A DNA stretch of 39,893 nucleotides. Source: Bradyrhizobium lablabi (lineage in GTDB: Bacteria > Pseudomonadota > Alphaproteobacteria > Rhizobiales > Xanthobacteraceae). The translations under genes were made by a program, and so were the position numbers. Positions 1 to 7,267 of the stretch are shown here, piece by piece (position 1 is the first letter of the stretch; each line of letters begins with the position of its first letter). A model generated the notes under the pieces. That model worked only from the letters and a program-made list of their open reading frames with translations, was not told the DNA's origin and ran no database searches. The stretch lies in contig NZ_JAFCLN010000031.1 in the NCBI RefSeq assembly GCF_018129385.1, forward strand, positions 1 through 39,893, in the 5' to 3' direction.

Positions 1-12
1 CGTAAAGCCATT

Positions 13-127
13 GCGCAGGGGATGTCGGAGTGTTCTCCGCTCACCTGTATGCTCGTGTGCAGTTTTTTGATGCGCAAGCAGCGCACACGAGACCGCGGGT
101 GCAGCGCGCACCCGGCATTCCCTGCGC
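13..127. repeat. Structured non-coding segment with inverted ends
   Basis: The segment is bounded by GCGCAGGGGATGTCGG (13-28) and CCGGCATTCCCTGCGC (112-127), which are inverted copies matching at 14 of 16 positions. Inside are two more perfect inverted repeats: CTCGTGTGC (52-60) with GCACACGAG (83-91), and CGGGTGC (96-102) with GCACCCG (108-114). The reading frames that cross it have no protein-like composition. From memory, similar 'CCGGCATTCCCTGCGC' blocks recur in Bradyrhizobium genomes, so I read it as a dispersed non-coding repeat. The stretch 128-205 shows nothing I can name, and no gene is supported anywhere in 1-321. Confidence 0.55.
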
Positions 128-205
128 CCTCTGGCTTCAGAGGCGCGATGAATTTGAATAGCTCGGATGCAGATTGCGTCGCGAGAACGCGAACACACAT
201 TCAGT

Positions 206-304
206 CGTCATCCCCGCGAAGGCGGGGATCCAGTATTCCAGAGGCCGCGGTGATAGAGCCGAGAAGCCGCGGCGTACTGGATACCCGCCTTCGCGGGTAT
301 GACG
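206..304. repeat. Bradyrhizobium-type intergenic palindromic repeat
   Basis: The element is a near-perfect long inverted repeat. It starts CGTCATCCCCGCGAAGGCGG and ends with the matching arm CCCGCCTTCGCGGGTATGACG-like sequence at 275-304, with only a few mismatches over roughly 28 bases per arm. The centre holds a second pair, GCCGCGG (243-249) and CCGCGGC. It ends 18 bp before the stop codon of the minus-strand amidohydrolase gene. The arms could form a strong hairpin at the 3' end of that transcript. Confidence 0.75.
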
Positions 305-321
305 GCGCTGGGCTTGGCGAC

Positions 322-1518
322 CTATCGGGGCACAATCTCCGGCACGCGTCCCGCCGGTGGCGTGTTGCGGCTGCGCTGCGTGCGCACGATGCCGTCGATG
401 ATGGTCATCCCGACACCGGGAAGATCGCCAAGCTGCACGCTCTCCAGGATGTTCTTTCCCGGCGAATGCTGCGCCTTGTCCATGATCACGAAATCGGCCG
501 AGCGCCCGACCTCGACGATGCCGCAATCCAGCTCGCGCATTCTCGCCGTGTTGCCGGTCGCCAAGCAAAACGCGATCTCCGCCGGCAATTCGCCGAGCGA
601 GGACAGCATCGACACCATCCGCAAGATGCCCAGCGGCTGCACGCCGGAGCCGGCCGGCGCGTCCGTGCCGAGGATCACGCGATGCAGGTCGCCCATCTCG
701 CGCGCGGTGCGCAGCGTGAACAAGGCTGAGCGCTCATTGCCGTTGTGCACGAGCTCCAACCCGCGCTTGCAGCCCTCGCAGATGCAGCGGATTTGGTCGT
801 CGGGCAGGGCGGTGTGGCCGCCATTGATATGGCCGACCACGTCGGTATCGGCCTCCAGCACCACGTCCTTGTCGATCAGGCCCGAGCCGGGGATCGAGGG
901 GCCCCCAGTATGGATGGTGCTCTGAATGCCGTATTTGCGCGCCCAGCCCACCATCTTTCGCGCGGTCGGTCCGTCCTTGACGCCGCCGAGCCCGACTTCG
1001 CCCAGCAGCTTGACGCCGGCCGCGGCCATCTCCTTGAAATCATCCTCGACCATCTCGCATTCGATCACGGGCGCGCCGGCATGCACCTTCACGCCACCGG
1101 GCCGCAGCGTCCAGAACGCGCGCTGCGCAAAGATCGCCATCGCCTTCAGCCCGACGACGTCACGGGGACGGCCGGGCATGTGCACCTCACCGGCCGAGAT
1201 CATGGTGGTGACGCCGCCATGCAGGTAAGAGTCGATCCAGTTGATCTGGTTCTGCCGCGGCGTCCAGTCGCCCGCCACCGGATGCACATGGCTGTCGATC
1301 AGGCCGGGCGCCACCGTGGTGCCGTTGGCGTCCACGATGGTGGTGGCGCCTTCGGTGTTGACGTCCTTGAGGCGGCCGATGGCTGATATCTTGCCGTTTT
1401 CGGCCACGATGGTGTCGGCATCCAGGATCGGCTTTTCCAGCGCCCCCGACAGCAGCAGGCCGATGTTGCGGATGACCAGCTTGCTGGGGCCGGTCGCCTG
1501 CGGTGCGTCATGGGCCAT
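322..1518 (-). CDS. Enamidase-like metal-dependent amidohydrolase
   Basis: Predicted cytoplasmic hydrolase of the amidohydrolase superfamily, 398 residues. The metal-binding HVH lies at residues 77-79 in PGLIDSHVHP. Further candidate ligands are Lys170/Glu174, His203 (TIHTGG), His230 (VVGHINGG) and Asp286 (ILGTDAPAG). The overall pattern, including GGVKVHAGAP and the C-terminal SADFVIMD strand, resembles enamidase of nicotinate fermentation and its uncharacterised relatives, which open cyclic amides or enamides. The substrate here is unknown. I chose the ATG at 1518 because GAAGGGAA lies about 9 bases upstream and the longer frame up to 1632 would swallow the divergent promoter region. The gene is divergent from fpr. 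Its 3' end is followed by a palindromic repeat. No nicotinate pathway genes are nearby, so the specific name is an inference. Confidence 0.8.
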   Translation of the reverse strand: MAHDAPQATGPSKLVIRNIGLLLSGALEKPILDADTIVAENGKISAIGRLKDVNTEGATTIVDANGTTVAPGLIDSHVHPVAGDWTPRQNQINWIDSYLHGGVTTMISAGEVHMPGRPRDVVGLKAMAIFAQRAFWTLRPGGVKVHAGAPVIECEMVEDDFKEMAAAGVKLLGEVGLGGVKDGPTARKMVGWARKYGIQSTIHTGGPSIPGSGLIDKDVVLEADTDVVGHINGGHTALPDDQIRCICEGCKRGLELVHNGNERSALFTLRTAREMGDLHRVILGTDAPAGSGVQPLGILRMVSMLSSLGELPAEIAFCLATGNTARMRELDCGIVEVGRSADFVIMDKAQHSPGKNILESVQLGDLPGVGMTIIDGIVRTQRSRNTPPAGRVPEIVPR

Positions 1519-1561
1519 CGGGCAGTTCCCTTCTGTAATCAAAGGCAAATTTGAGCCCGGC

Positions 1562-1590
1562 TTGACCTCGGGATCAAGCCGGATTATTTG
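1562..1590 (+). promoter_or_regulatory. Candidate sigma-70-type promoter for fpr
   Basis: TTGACC (1562-1567) is followed, after exactly 17 bases, by TATTTG (1585-1590), a moderate match to -35/-10 elements pointing at fpr. The inverted repeat at 1594-1613 lies immediately downstream, where a repressor would cover the start of transcription. The -10 box is weak, so this is tentative. Confidence 0.35.
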
Positions 1591-1593
1591 TTT

Positions 1594-1613
1594 GTATACG
1601 AACGATCGTATAC
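1594..1613. promoter_or_regulatory. 20-bp inverted repeat, probable operator between divergent genes
   Basis: GTATACGA (1594-1601) and TCGTATAC (1606-1613) form a perfect 8-bp inverted repeat around ACGA. The same bases can also be read as two direct copies of GTATACGAA with a 14-bp period. It sits in the 146-bp gap between the minus-strand amidohydrolase and plus-strand fpr. The symmetry suits a dimeric repressor of the GntR or TetR type. No regulator gene adjoins it, so the partner is unknown. Confidence 0.6.
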
Positions 1614-1664
1614 GAATGAATTGGCCGGTCAATTGCGGCGCGGCGACATCAGGAAACGAGCGCG

Positions 1665-2438
1665 ATGAGCAATTTCAACCAGGAGAGCGTCACCAGCGTC
1701 CATCACTGGACCGACAATCTCTTCAGCTTCACCACCACCCGCGATCCCTCGTTCCGTTTCCGCAACGGCGAATTCACCATGATCGGGCTGAAGGTCGGCG
1801 AAAAGCCGCTGCTGCGCGCCTACAGCGTCGCCAGCGCGAATTACGAGGACCAACTGGAATTCTTCTCGATCAAGGTGCCGGACGGCCCGCTGACCTCGCG
1901 TCTCCAGCACCTCAAGGTCGGCGATCCCATCATCGTCAGCCGCAAGGCGACCGGCACACTGGTCATCGACAACCTCGAATCCGGCCGCAACCTCTATCTG
2001 ATCGGCACCGGCACCGGGCTGGCGCCGTTCCTCTCCGTGATCAAGGATCCCGAGACCTACGAGCGCTTCGAAAAGGTCGTGCTGCTGCACGGCTGCCGTC
2101 ATGTGCGGGAACTCGCCTATGGCGAGATGATCACGGAAAAGCTGCCGCAGGACGAACTGATCGGCGACTACATCAGGAGCCAGCTCATCTATTACCCGAC
2201 CGTGACGCGCGATCCCTTCCGCAACCGCGGCCGCATCACCGACCTCATCACTTCGGGCAAGCTGTTCGAGGATATCGGCTTGCCGTCGCTCGAAGCGGCG
2301 CACGACCGCATCATGATCTGCGGCAGCCCGGCGCTGGTCGCCGACACCCGCGTGCTGCTGAACGATCGCGGCTTTACCGAGGGCAATCACGGCGAGCCCG
2401 CGCAGTTCGTGGTCGAAAAGGCCTTTGCCGAGCGCTGA
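1665..2438 (+). CDS. fpr: Ferredoxin-NADP(+) reductase
   Basis: FAD-dependent reductase moving electrons between NADP(H) and ferredoxin or flavodoxin in the cytoplasm; in proteobacteria it is tied to redox balance and oxidative-stress defence. The 257-residue length is normal for bacterial Fpr. RAYSVAS (51-57) is the FAD-binding motif, GTGTGLAPF (114-122) binds the NADP pyrophosphate, MICGSPALV follows, and the protein ends FVVEKAFAER, the short tail after the aromatic residue typical of bacterial Fpr. AGGAAACGAG precedes the ATG. The gene is monocistronic: a repeat-like operator and candidate promoter lie upstream and a strong terminator follows 29 bp after the stop. Confidence 0.95.
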   Translation: MSNFNQESVTSVHHWTDNLFSFTTTRDPSFRFRNGEFTMIGLKVGEKPLLRAYSVASANYEDQLEFFSIKVPDGPLTSRLQHLKVGDPIIVSRKATGTLVIDNLESGRNLYLIGTGTGLAPFLSVIKDPETYERFEKVVLLHGCRHVRELAYGEMITEKLPQDELIGDYIRSQLIYYPTVTRDPFRNRGRITDLITSGKLFEDIGLPSLEAAHDRIMICGSPALVADTRVLLNDRGFTEGNHGEPAQFVVEKAFAER

Positions 2439-2467
2439 CTTCTCCTCCCCAGCGCAAGGTATTCACT

Positions 2468-2503
2468 GGGCGTGATGGCGGTGTGCCATCACGCCCTTTC
2501 TTT
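2468..2503 (+). terminator. Rho-independent terminator of fpr
   Basis: A perfect 12-bp stem, GGGCGTGATGGC (2468-2479) with GCCATCACGCCC (2485-2496), has a 5-base loop and is followed by TTTCTTT. It ends the fpr transcript. Confidence 0.9.
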
Positions 2504-2531
2504 GTCTGCGTCGATCTTGCGAACTCTCCTT

Positions 2532-2656
2532 CGTCATGGCCGGGCATAGCCGTCCGAAGGACGGCGTCGCTTCCGCTCGCCGATGCCCGGCCATCCACGT
2601 CTTCCCTTCGTGCGGCCGCAAAGACGTGGATGCCCGGGACAAGCCCGGGCATGATG
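2532..2656. repeat. Composite intergenic palindromic repeat
   Basis: Two adjacent perfect inverted repeats are present: ATGGCCGGGCAT (2536-2547) with ATGCCCGGCCAT (2583-2594), and ATCCACGTCTT (2593-2603) with AAGACGTGGAT (2621-2631). They are followed by CCCGGG ACAAG CCCGGG. The wording 'GGCCGGGC...CCACGTCTT' is, from memory, a very common intergenic repeat in Bradyrhizobium. It fills the gap between the fpr terminator and the HD-domain gene. Confidence 0.75.
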
Positions 2657-2665
2657 GAGCAAGCA

Positions 2666-3511
2666 CTACCGCTGCGGCCCCATCAGCGGATCGTCGTTCT
2701 CCGCGCACAGCACGTGGTGATGCAAATTCGCGATCCACTGTCGTCCCGACACCGTCATGTTGAGATACTTCATTGCGCCGCCGAGGTGGTCGGACACCCT
2801 GTTCCAGTAGAAGCTCGGATAGCGGTCGATCAGGTCGGCCGGCGAGGAATAGCCGAGCTGCCGGTTCATGCCGATTTCCTCGAATTCCCAGAACAGGGCG
2901 TTGGCTTTCCGCGAATAGAGGGGGTCGCCGAGCTGGCCGATCAGGTCGGCGGCCTGCACGAGGCGCGGTTCCTTGGAAAGTTCCGAGGTGTCTTTGGTCG
3001 GCGATGGCGGAAAGCGCGTGCATTCGATCGCATCAGCCACGCGCCTGGCGTCGACCAGCGGGGAAGTCTTGAGCCGTTCATAAGCAAAGATCTTCGAGCG
3101 ATCGACATGGTAGGCCGTCAGCGCCGCATCCGATGCGCCGCGCGGTAGCTCGATGGTCTCGCCCTTGTCGTTGATGACGAATTCGTCCGCGCTGTCGCCG
3201 GCGAGCACGCCGCGCATATAGCCGATGTCATGCAGCAGGCAGGCGATGATCAGGTGGGCGTAGTCTTCGGGCTCGATGCGGTGCGCCAGCGCCATGCCCT
3301 GCAATATGTCGCGGCCGACCAGGGTGACCTGATAGGTGTGCTCGTAATTATGATAGAGCGCATCGCTGCGGGCGAGGCATTCGATGGTGGTGCGCGCCAG
3401 CGTGCCGATACGCTCGGCGAGGTCGTCGTTGGTATGGCCGAAAATAGCGCGAAAGTCCTTGGTGAGGAAACCACCAAGCTTTTTGGCTGCCGATGCGGTG
3501 ATTGTTTTCAC
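2666..3511 (-). CDS. HD-domain metal-dependent phosphohydrolase
   Basis: A 281-residue protein with an HD-type metal site: His54 and His58 in YHNYEHTYQV, then His94-Asp95 in CLLHDIGY, then LVQAADLIGQLGDP near 180-195 supplying the later Asp. HD proteins hydrolyse phosphate esters of nucleotides or cyclic nucleotides; the substrate cannot be told from sequence. There is no signal peptide or membrane segment. The start is GTG at 3511, supported by GGGAGG 6-7 bases upstream. The C-terminal 90 residues (QLGYSSPADLIDRYPSFYWN and following) are family-specific and unknown to me. It stands alone between a repeat and a 185-bp gap, divergent from the epimerase-like gene. Confidence 0.8.
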   Translation of the reverse strand: MKTITASAAKKLGGFLTKDFRAIFGHTNDDLAERIGTLARTTIECLARSDALYHNYEHTYQVTLVGRDILQGMALAHRIEPEDYAHLIIACLLHDIGYMRGVLAGDSADEFVINDKGETIELPRGASDAALTAYHVDRSKIFAYERLKTSPLVDARRVADAIECTRFPPSPTKDTSELSKEPRLVQAADLIGQLGDPLYSRKANALFWEFEEIGMNRQLGYSSPADLIDRYPSFYWNRVSDHLGGAMKYLNMTVSGRQWIANLHHHVLCAENDDPLMGPQR

Positions 3512-3696
3512 GCAACGCCTCCCACGCCGGATTCGATCCTAGCATTTCCGGGAAAAACGAGAAGCCGGAAAGCGGCGCGCGCCGCGGTGTCGGCGGAGGG
3601 GCGTTCGGGTGCGCTTGCGACGTGTTGGCGCAAAGCTAATGTTGCACCTGCTCAATCCATTGGGCGGGAACGCCGGCATTTGATGAGGACAGGTAG

Positions 3697-4572
3697 ATGA
3701 ACACAGACAGGCACGTCATTCGCTCGGGCGGCATCGAAGCAACCATCAAGGCCGATGGGGCCGAGCTGTGCTCGCTGAAAAATGCCGGCGGCCTCGAGCT
3801 GCTCTGGCAGGCCGGGCCGGAATGGCCGCGCCACGCGCCCTTGCTGTTTCCCATTGTCGGACAGTTGAAGAACGATAAGCTCAAGCATCGGGGCAGGATC
3901 TACCCGATGATGAAGCATGGGATCGCGCGCGATTGCCGGTTCGACTGGGTCGAGCGCGGCCCGGGTTCCTGTAGGCTCGTGCTCAACGACACTGCCGAGA
4001 CCCGCTCGCGCTATCCGTTCCCGTTCCGGCTCACCGTGGCCTACACGGCGAGGGATAGCGAACTCGATGTGTCGCTCGAAATTGCGAATACCGGCAAGGA
4101 AATGCTGCCGGCCTCGATCGGGGGACATCCGGCGTTCAATTGGCCGCTGCTTCCGGGATTGCCAAAGGAAGCCTATTCACTGACCTTTTCCAACGAAGAG
4201 CCGGCGCCGATCCGCCGGCTGGCCGACGGCCTGATGCGCGCCCAGCCGGAACCGAATCCGATCCGCGGAAAAGTCTTGAGCCTTGCTGAAAGCCTGTTCG
4301 ACGACGACGCCATCATCCTCGACCGGCTTGCGAGCAGTTCCGTGTGCTTCGCGGCGGATCGCGGCCCGTCGATCGAGATGTCCTGGGACGACGGCTTTCC
4401 GCAACTCGGCGTCTGGTCGAAGCTCGGCGGCGCGCCGTTCCTCTGCATCGAGCCGTGGCACGGATTTGCCGACCCGGTGGGGTTCGACGGCGAGTTCGCG
4501 GACAAGCCGGGCGTAATGCATTTCGCTCCATTGGAGCAACGGAACTTCCGATATCGAATCCGTCTGGGATGA
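3697..4572 (+). CDS. Aldose 1-epimerase family protein (LacX/YeaD-like)
   Basis: A 291-residue galactose-mutarotase-fold protein. The conserved His74 (MMKHGIARD), His144 in SIGGHPAFNWP and Glu252 in CIEPWHG match the substrate-binding His and catalytic Glu of the family. Members interconvert sugar anomers, and some act on hexose-6-phosphates or unknown sugars. No signal peptide is visible. GAGGACAGG lies just upstream of the ATG. The stop is 18 bp from the end of the convergent SDR gene and I see no terminator between them. No sugar operon adjoins it, so the sugar is unknown. Confidence 0.85.
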   Translation: MNTDRHVIRSGGIEATIKADGAELCSLKNAGGLELLWQAGPEWPRHAPLLFPIVGQLKNDKLKHRGRIYPMMKHGIARDCRFDWVERGPGSCRLVLNDTAETRSRYPFPFRLTVAYTARDSELDVSLEIANTGKEMLPASIGGHPAFNWPLLPGLPKEAYSLTFSNEEPAPIRRLADGLMRAQPEPNPIRGKVLSLAESLFDDDAIILDRLASSSVCFAADRGPSIEMSWDDGFPQLGVWSKLGGAPFLCIEPWHGFADPVGFDGEFADKPGVMHFAPLEQRNFRYRIRLG

Positions 4573-4590
4573 AGCTGTTGGATGCCTAAA

Positions 4591-5325
4591 CTAGTTGAAC
4601 GCCATGCCGCCGCTCATCGCGATGGTCTGGCCGGTCATGTACGGATTCTGGATCAAGAGCATCACGGCGGAGGCGACCTCGTCGGCGGTGCCGAATCGGC
4701 CAAGCGGAATCCGGCTGACGAGCTGGGTCTGCCCTTTCATCATGTCGGTCTCGATCAGCGACGGCGCCACAGCGTTGACGGTGATGCCGTCCTTGACGAG
4801 GCGCGCCGCATAGCCGCGGGTCAGGCCTTCCATGCCGGCCTTCGAAGCATTGTAGTGCGGCCCGATCGCGCCAGCGCCGCGCGCTGCGCCCGAGGAGATG
4901 TTGACGATGCGTCCCCATTTGCGGGCGCGCATCGCCGGCAGCACCGCCTGCGTGACGAGGAAGGCGGATTTCAGGTTGACCGCAATGGTCCTGTCGAAAT
5001 CGTCTTCCGTCAGATCGTCGACGCCGCGGGTGATGGCGATGCCGGCATTGTTGACGAGGATATCGACCGGACCAAGCTGGGAGGCGGCTTGCTCCACCAT
5101 GGCGGCAACGGCGGCGCCCTTCGAGACATCCGCCGGGATCGCGACCGCCCGTCCGCCTGCGCCGGTGATTTCCTTGACCAGCGCATCGGCCTCGCCGGCG
5201 CGCTCGCGATAGTTGACCGCGACAGCAGCGCCGGCCCCGGCCAGCGCCCGCACGATCGCAGCGCCAATGCCGCGCGAGCCGCCAGTCACAAGCGCAGTCC
5301 GCCCGCGCAGATTTTCCGCCGTCAT
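4591..5325 (-). CDS. SDR family oxidoreductase (FabG-like)
   Basis: Classical short-chain dehydrogenase, 244 residues. It has the TGGSRGIG cofactor loop (14-21), NNAG (92-95), the catalytic Ser at 144-145 (VNISSG) and Tyr158-x3-Lys162 (YNASKAG), so it should be an active NAD(P)H-dependent keto/alcohol oxidoreductase. I prefer ATG at 5325, with GGGAGG 5 bases upstream, over the in-frame GTG two codons earlier, which overlaps that ribosome site. The substrate is unknown. It is transcribed alone on the minus strand, with dctA upstream on the same strand after a 93-bp gap. Confidence 0.85.
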   Translation of the reverse strand: MTAENLRGRTALVTGGSRGIGAAIVRALAGAGAAVAVNYRERAGEADALVKEITGAGGRAVAIPADVSKGAAVAAMVEQAASQLGPVDILVNNAGIAITRGVDDLTEDDFDRTIAVNLKSAFLVTQAVLPAMRARKWGRIVNISSGAARGAGAIGPHYNASKAGMEGLTRGYAARLVKDGITVNAVAPSLIETDMMKGQTQLVSRIPLGRFGTADEVASAVMLLIQNPYMTGQTIAMSGGMAFN

Positions 5326-5418
5326 GGACACCTCCCAGGCAGTTCATCGCCTTCCGGTGCCAATATAGGGCTGAAGCGGTCCTTGCTATTGCGCCTCATC
5401 GAAAATTTTCGGCGGAGG

Positions 5419-6738
5419 TCAGCCGACCGTGACGTCGATCAGTTCCTCGCCATTCAGGACCTTCGCCGCCTTCTCCCGGTCGAGGTCGCCCTCCCAGGCA
5501 GCCACTACGACCGTGGCGACGCAGTTGCCGATGAGGTTGCCGAGCGCACGCGCCATGCCGATGAACCAGTCGACCGACAGCACCAGCACGAGGCCGATGG
5601 CGGGAATGCTCGGCACGGCATTGAGCGTTGCCGCCAGGATCACGATCGCGGAGCCCGGTACGCCATGGGCGCCCTTGGAGGTGATCAGGGAAACGCCGAG
5701 CACCAGCATGAGGTCACCGAACGACAGCGGCGTATTGGTCGCCTGCGCGATGAACACCACCGCCAGCGTCAGGTAGATCGAGAAGGCGTCGAGGTTGAAG
5801 GAATAGCCGGTGGGGATCACGAGTCCGACGACGGAATCCTTCACGCCCAGCCGTTCGAGCTTGCGCATGATCTGCGGCAGTACGGAGTCCGAAGACGCCG
5901 TGGCAAGCACGATGGTCAATTCTTCGCGCAGGTAGGACAGGAACTTCAGGATGTTCACGCCGGCAAGCGCCATGACCCCGCCAAGCACGCCGAAAACGAA
6001 GATGGCGACCGAGATGTAGAACAGCACCACCAGCGAGACGAGCTGCTTCAGCGAACCGACGCCGTACTTGCCGACGGTGTAGGCGACCGCGCCGAGCACC
6101 CCGAGCGGCGCGACGCGCACGATCAGGCCCATGGTGCGGAACAGCACCGTGGATACCGCATCGATGAAGGAGGTGATCTTCTCGCCCTTCTCGCCGCCGA
6201 CCAGGGCGAGGCTGACGCCGAACAGCACGGCGAAGAACAGCACTTGCAGCACGTCATTGCGCGCCAGCGCGTCGAACGAGGTGGTGGGGACGACATTGAG
6301 CAGGAAAGCGCCGATGCCGCCGCCCGACAGCTTGTGGGCGTTGTCGGCGACGGTGGTGAGTGCCTTGGGATCGAGGCTGGACGGGTTGATGTTCATGCCG
6401 TGGCCGGGGCCGAAGATGTAGGCGAGCAGCAGACCGACCACGAGGGCGACGGTAGTCATCACCTCGAAATAGACCAGCGCCTTGACGCCGACGCGGCCGA
6501 CCTTCTTCAGGTCGCCGGCGCCTGCGATCCCGTGCACCACCACGCAAAACACGATCGGCGCGACGATCATCGAGATCAGTTTGAGGAAGGCGTCGGACAG
6601 GATCTTCAGGCTGATCGCAAAATCCGGCACCGTCATGCCGAGCACGATGCCGAGCACAAGCGCGGCCAGGACCTGGACGAACAGCGAGGAATAGATCGGC
6701 TTGGAGGGTGCTGCCGCAGCGGTGGTGATTGTTGTCAT
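5419..6738 (-). CDS. dctA: C4-dicarboxylate:H+/Na+ symporter DctA
   Basis: Inner-membrane carrier for succinate, fumarate and malate, of the DAACS family; in rhizobia it fuels nitrogen-fixing bacteroids. The 439-residue protein has about eight hydrophobic segments plus re-entrant loops. It carries the family signature ATASSDSVLPQIM, the IPTGYSFNLDAFSIY motif and the late ITSKGAHGVPGSA hairpin, all in the usual order. ATG at 6738 is chosen because GGGGAG lies 8 bases upstream and the preceding frame covers the promoter. A consensus sigma-54 promoter (6774-6789) lies 36 bp upstream, as expected for control by DctB/DctD and RpoN. The dctBD genes are not in this window. Confidence 0.95.
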   Translation of the reverse strand: MTTITTAAAAPSKPIYSSLFVQVLAALVLGIVLGMTVPDFAISLKILSDAFLKLISMIVAPIVFCVVVHGIAGAGDLKKVGRVGVKALVYFEVMTTVALVVGLLLAYIFGPGHGMNINPSSLDPKALTTVADNAHKLSGGGIGAFLLNVVPTTSFDALARNDVLQVLFFAVLFGVSLALVGGEKGEKITSFIDAVSTVLFRTMGLIVRVAPLGVLGAVAYTVGKYGVGSLKQLVSLVVLFYISVAIFVFGVLGGVMALAGVNILKFLSYLREELTIVLATASSDSVLPQIMRKLERLGVKDSVVGLVIPTGYSFNLDAFSIYLTLAVVFIAQATNTPLSFGDLMLVLGVSLITSKGAHGVPGSAIVILAATLNAVPSIPAIGLVLVLSVDWFIGMARALGNLIGNCVATVVVAAWEGDLDREKAAKVLNGEELIDVTVG

Positions 6739-6773
6739 CGGACGTCTCCCCGGAACCAAGGTGGCCTGGAAGC

Positions 6774-6789
6774 AGCAACAACCGTGCCA
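6774..6789 (-). promoter_or_regulatory. Sigma-54 (RpoN) promoter of dctA
   Basis: Read on the minus strand, TGGCACGGTTGTTGCT matches the -24/-12 consensus TGGCACG-N4-TTGCW at every position, with the required 10 bases between GG and GC. The expected start of transcription is near 6763, leaving a leader of about 25 bases before the dctA ATG. Confidence 0.92.
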
Positions 6790-6894
6790 GCTTTGGAGCC
6801 TTGGAGAAGAAAACTCTATCCTGGTGCAGCGGAGCAAAAGGCCCTTCCAAACCCCCGCCGCAAAAGACATTTCGCTACCCTTGCTTCCGCGCCG

Positions 6895-6908
6895 AATGTC
6901 GCGACATT
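6895..6908. promoter_or_regulatory. 14-bp perfect palindrome between dctA and a small membrane gene
   Basis: AATGTCGCGACATT is perfectly self-complementary. It lies about 105 bp upstream of the dctA sigma-54 box, a normal distance for an enhancer site of an activator such as DctD. It is also 23 bp before the ATG of the plus-strand 73-residue gene, where a repressor could sit. A related GACATT occurs at 6866-6871. Which role applies cannot be told from sequence. Confidence 0.45.
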
Positions 6909-6931
6909 ACGGAGACCAACGGAAGCCCACC

Positions 6932-7153
6932 ATGACCCAGCCCGCCTACGATCCTTTTGGAGAGCCCGTTCCCGCGGTCGCACCGTCGGCCGCCTCGGAG
7001 CGCGCTTCGAAATGGCTGAAATCGGCCGGGACCGGCGTGTTCTGGGCGCTGGTGGCGGGTATCGTGCTCGCCCGGGCCGTCTATTTCGAGCCGGGCAGCT
7101 TCAGCTTCGATCAGGCGGTCGCCTGGGTGCAGGGCGTCTTCGCCTTCCTCTAG
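6932..7153 (+). CDS. Small single-pass membrane protein, function unknown
   Basis: A 73-residue hypothetical protein. A proline-rich soluble N-terminus (about 1-28) is followed by one strongly hydrophobic segment at about 33-52 (GTGVFWALVAGIVLARAVYF) and a short amphipathic tail ending VQGVFAFL. I do not recognise a family. GGAAG lies 6 bases before the ATG. It is divergent from dctA and 114 bp upstream of the YeiH-like carrier on the same strand. It could be an accessory subunit of either transporter, but nothing in the sequence proves that. Coding is supported by the ribosome site and GC-rich third positions. Confidence 0.6.
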   Translation: MTQPAYDPFGEPVPAVAPSAASERASKWLKSAGTGVFWALVAGIVLARAVYFEPGSFSFDQAVAWVQGVFAFL

Positions 7154-7241
7154 GACGCAGCTCCGTCACCCGGCGGAAAATCGTGTGCGTCGAATGCACA
7201 CGCTTTGAAAAAATATTGGCCACATCGGCCGATAGCCGTAT

Positions 7242-7267
7242 AAAATCTTCTCCAAAAGAGAGATTTT
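7242..7267 (+). promoter_or_regulatory. Hairpin enclosing the ribosome-binding site of the YeiH-like gene
   Basis: AAAATCT (7242-7248) pairs perfectly with AGATTTT (7261-7267), and CTC/GAG can extend the stem inward. The only purine-rich ribosome-site candidate (AAGAGAGA) lies in the loop and 3' arm, and the GTG start follows directly at 7268. The fold could restrain translation. The A/U-rich stem is weak, so any effect may depend on temperature or on transcription. Confidence 0.35.

Noticed and set aside
22..729. Possible gene at the left edge
   Set aside because: The frame passes through two structured repeats and then antisense to the amidohydrolase. No ribosome site or protein-like sequence is visible.
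1241..3148. A 635-residue open frame on the plus strand
   Set aside because: It crosses the divergent promoter, fpr in the wrong frame, a terminator and an intergenic repeat.
3572..3585. GCGGCGCGCGCCGC palindrome as an operator
   Set aside because: A pure G/C palindrome of this length arises easily in GC-rich DNA, and it has no promoter-like sequence beside it.
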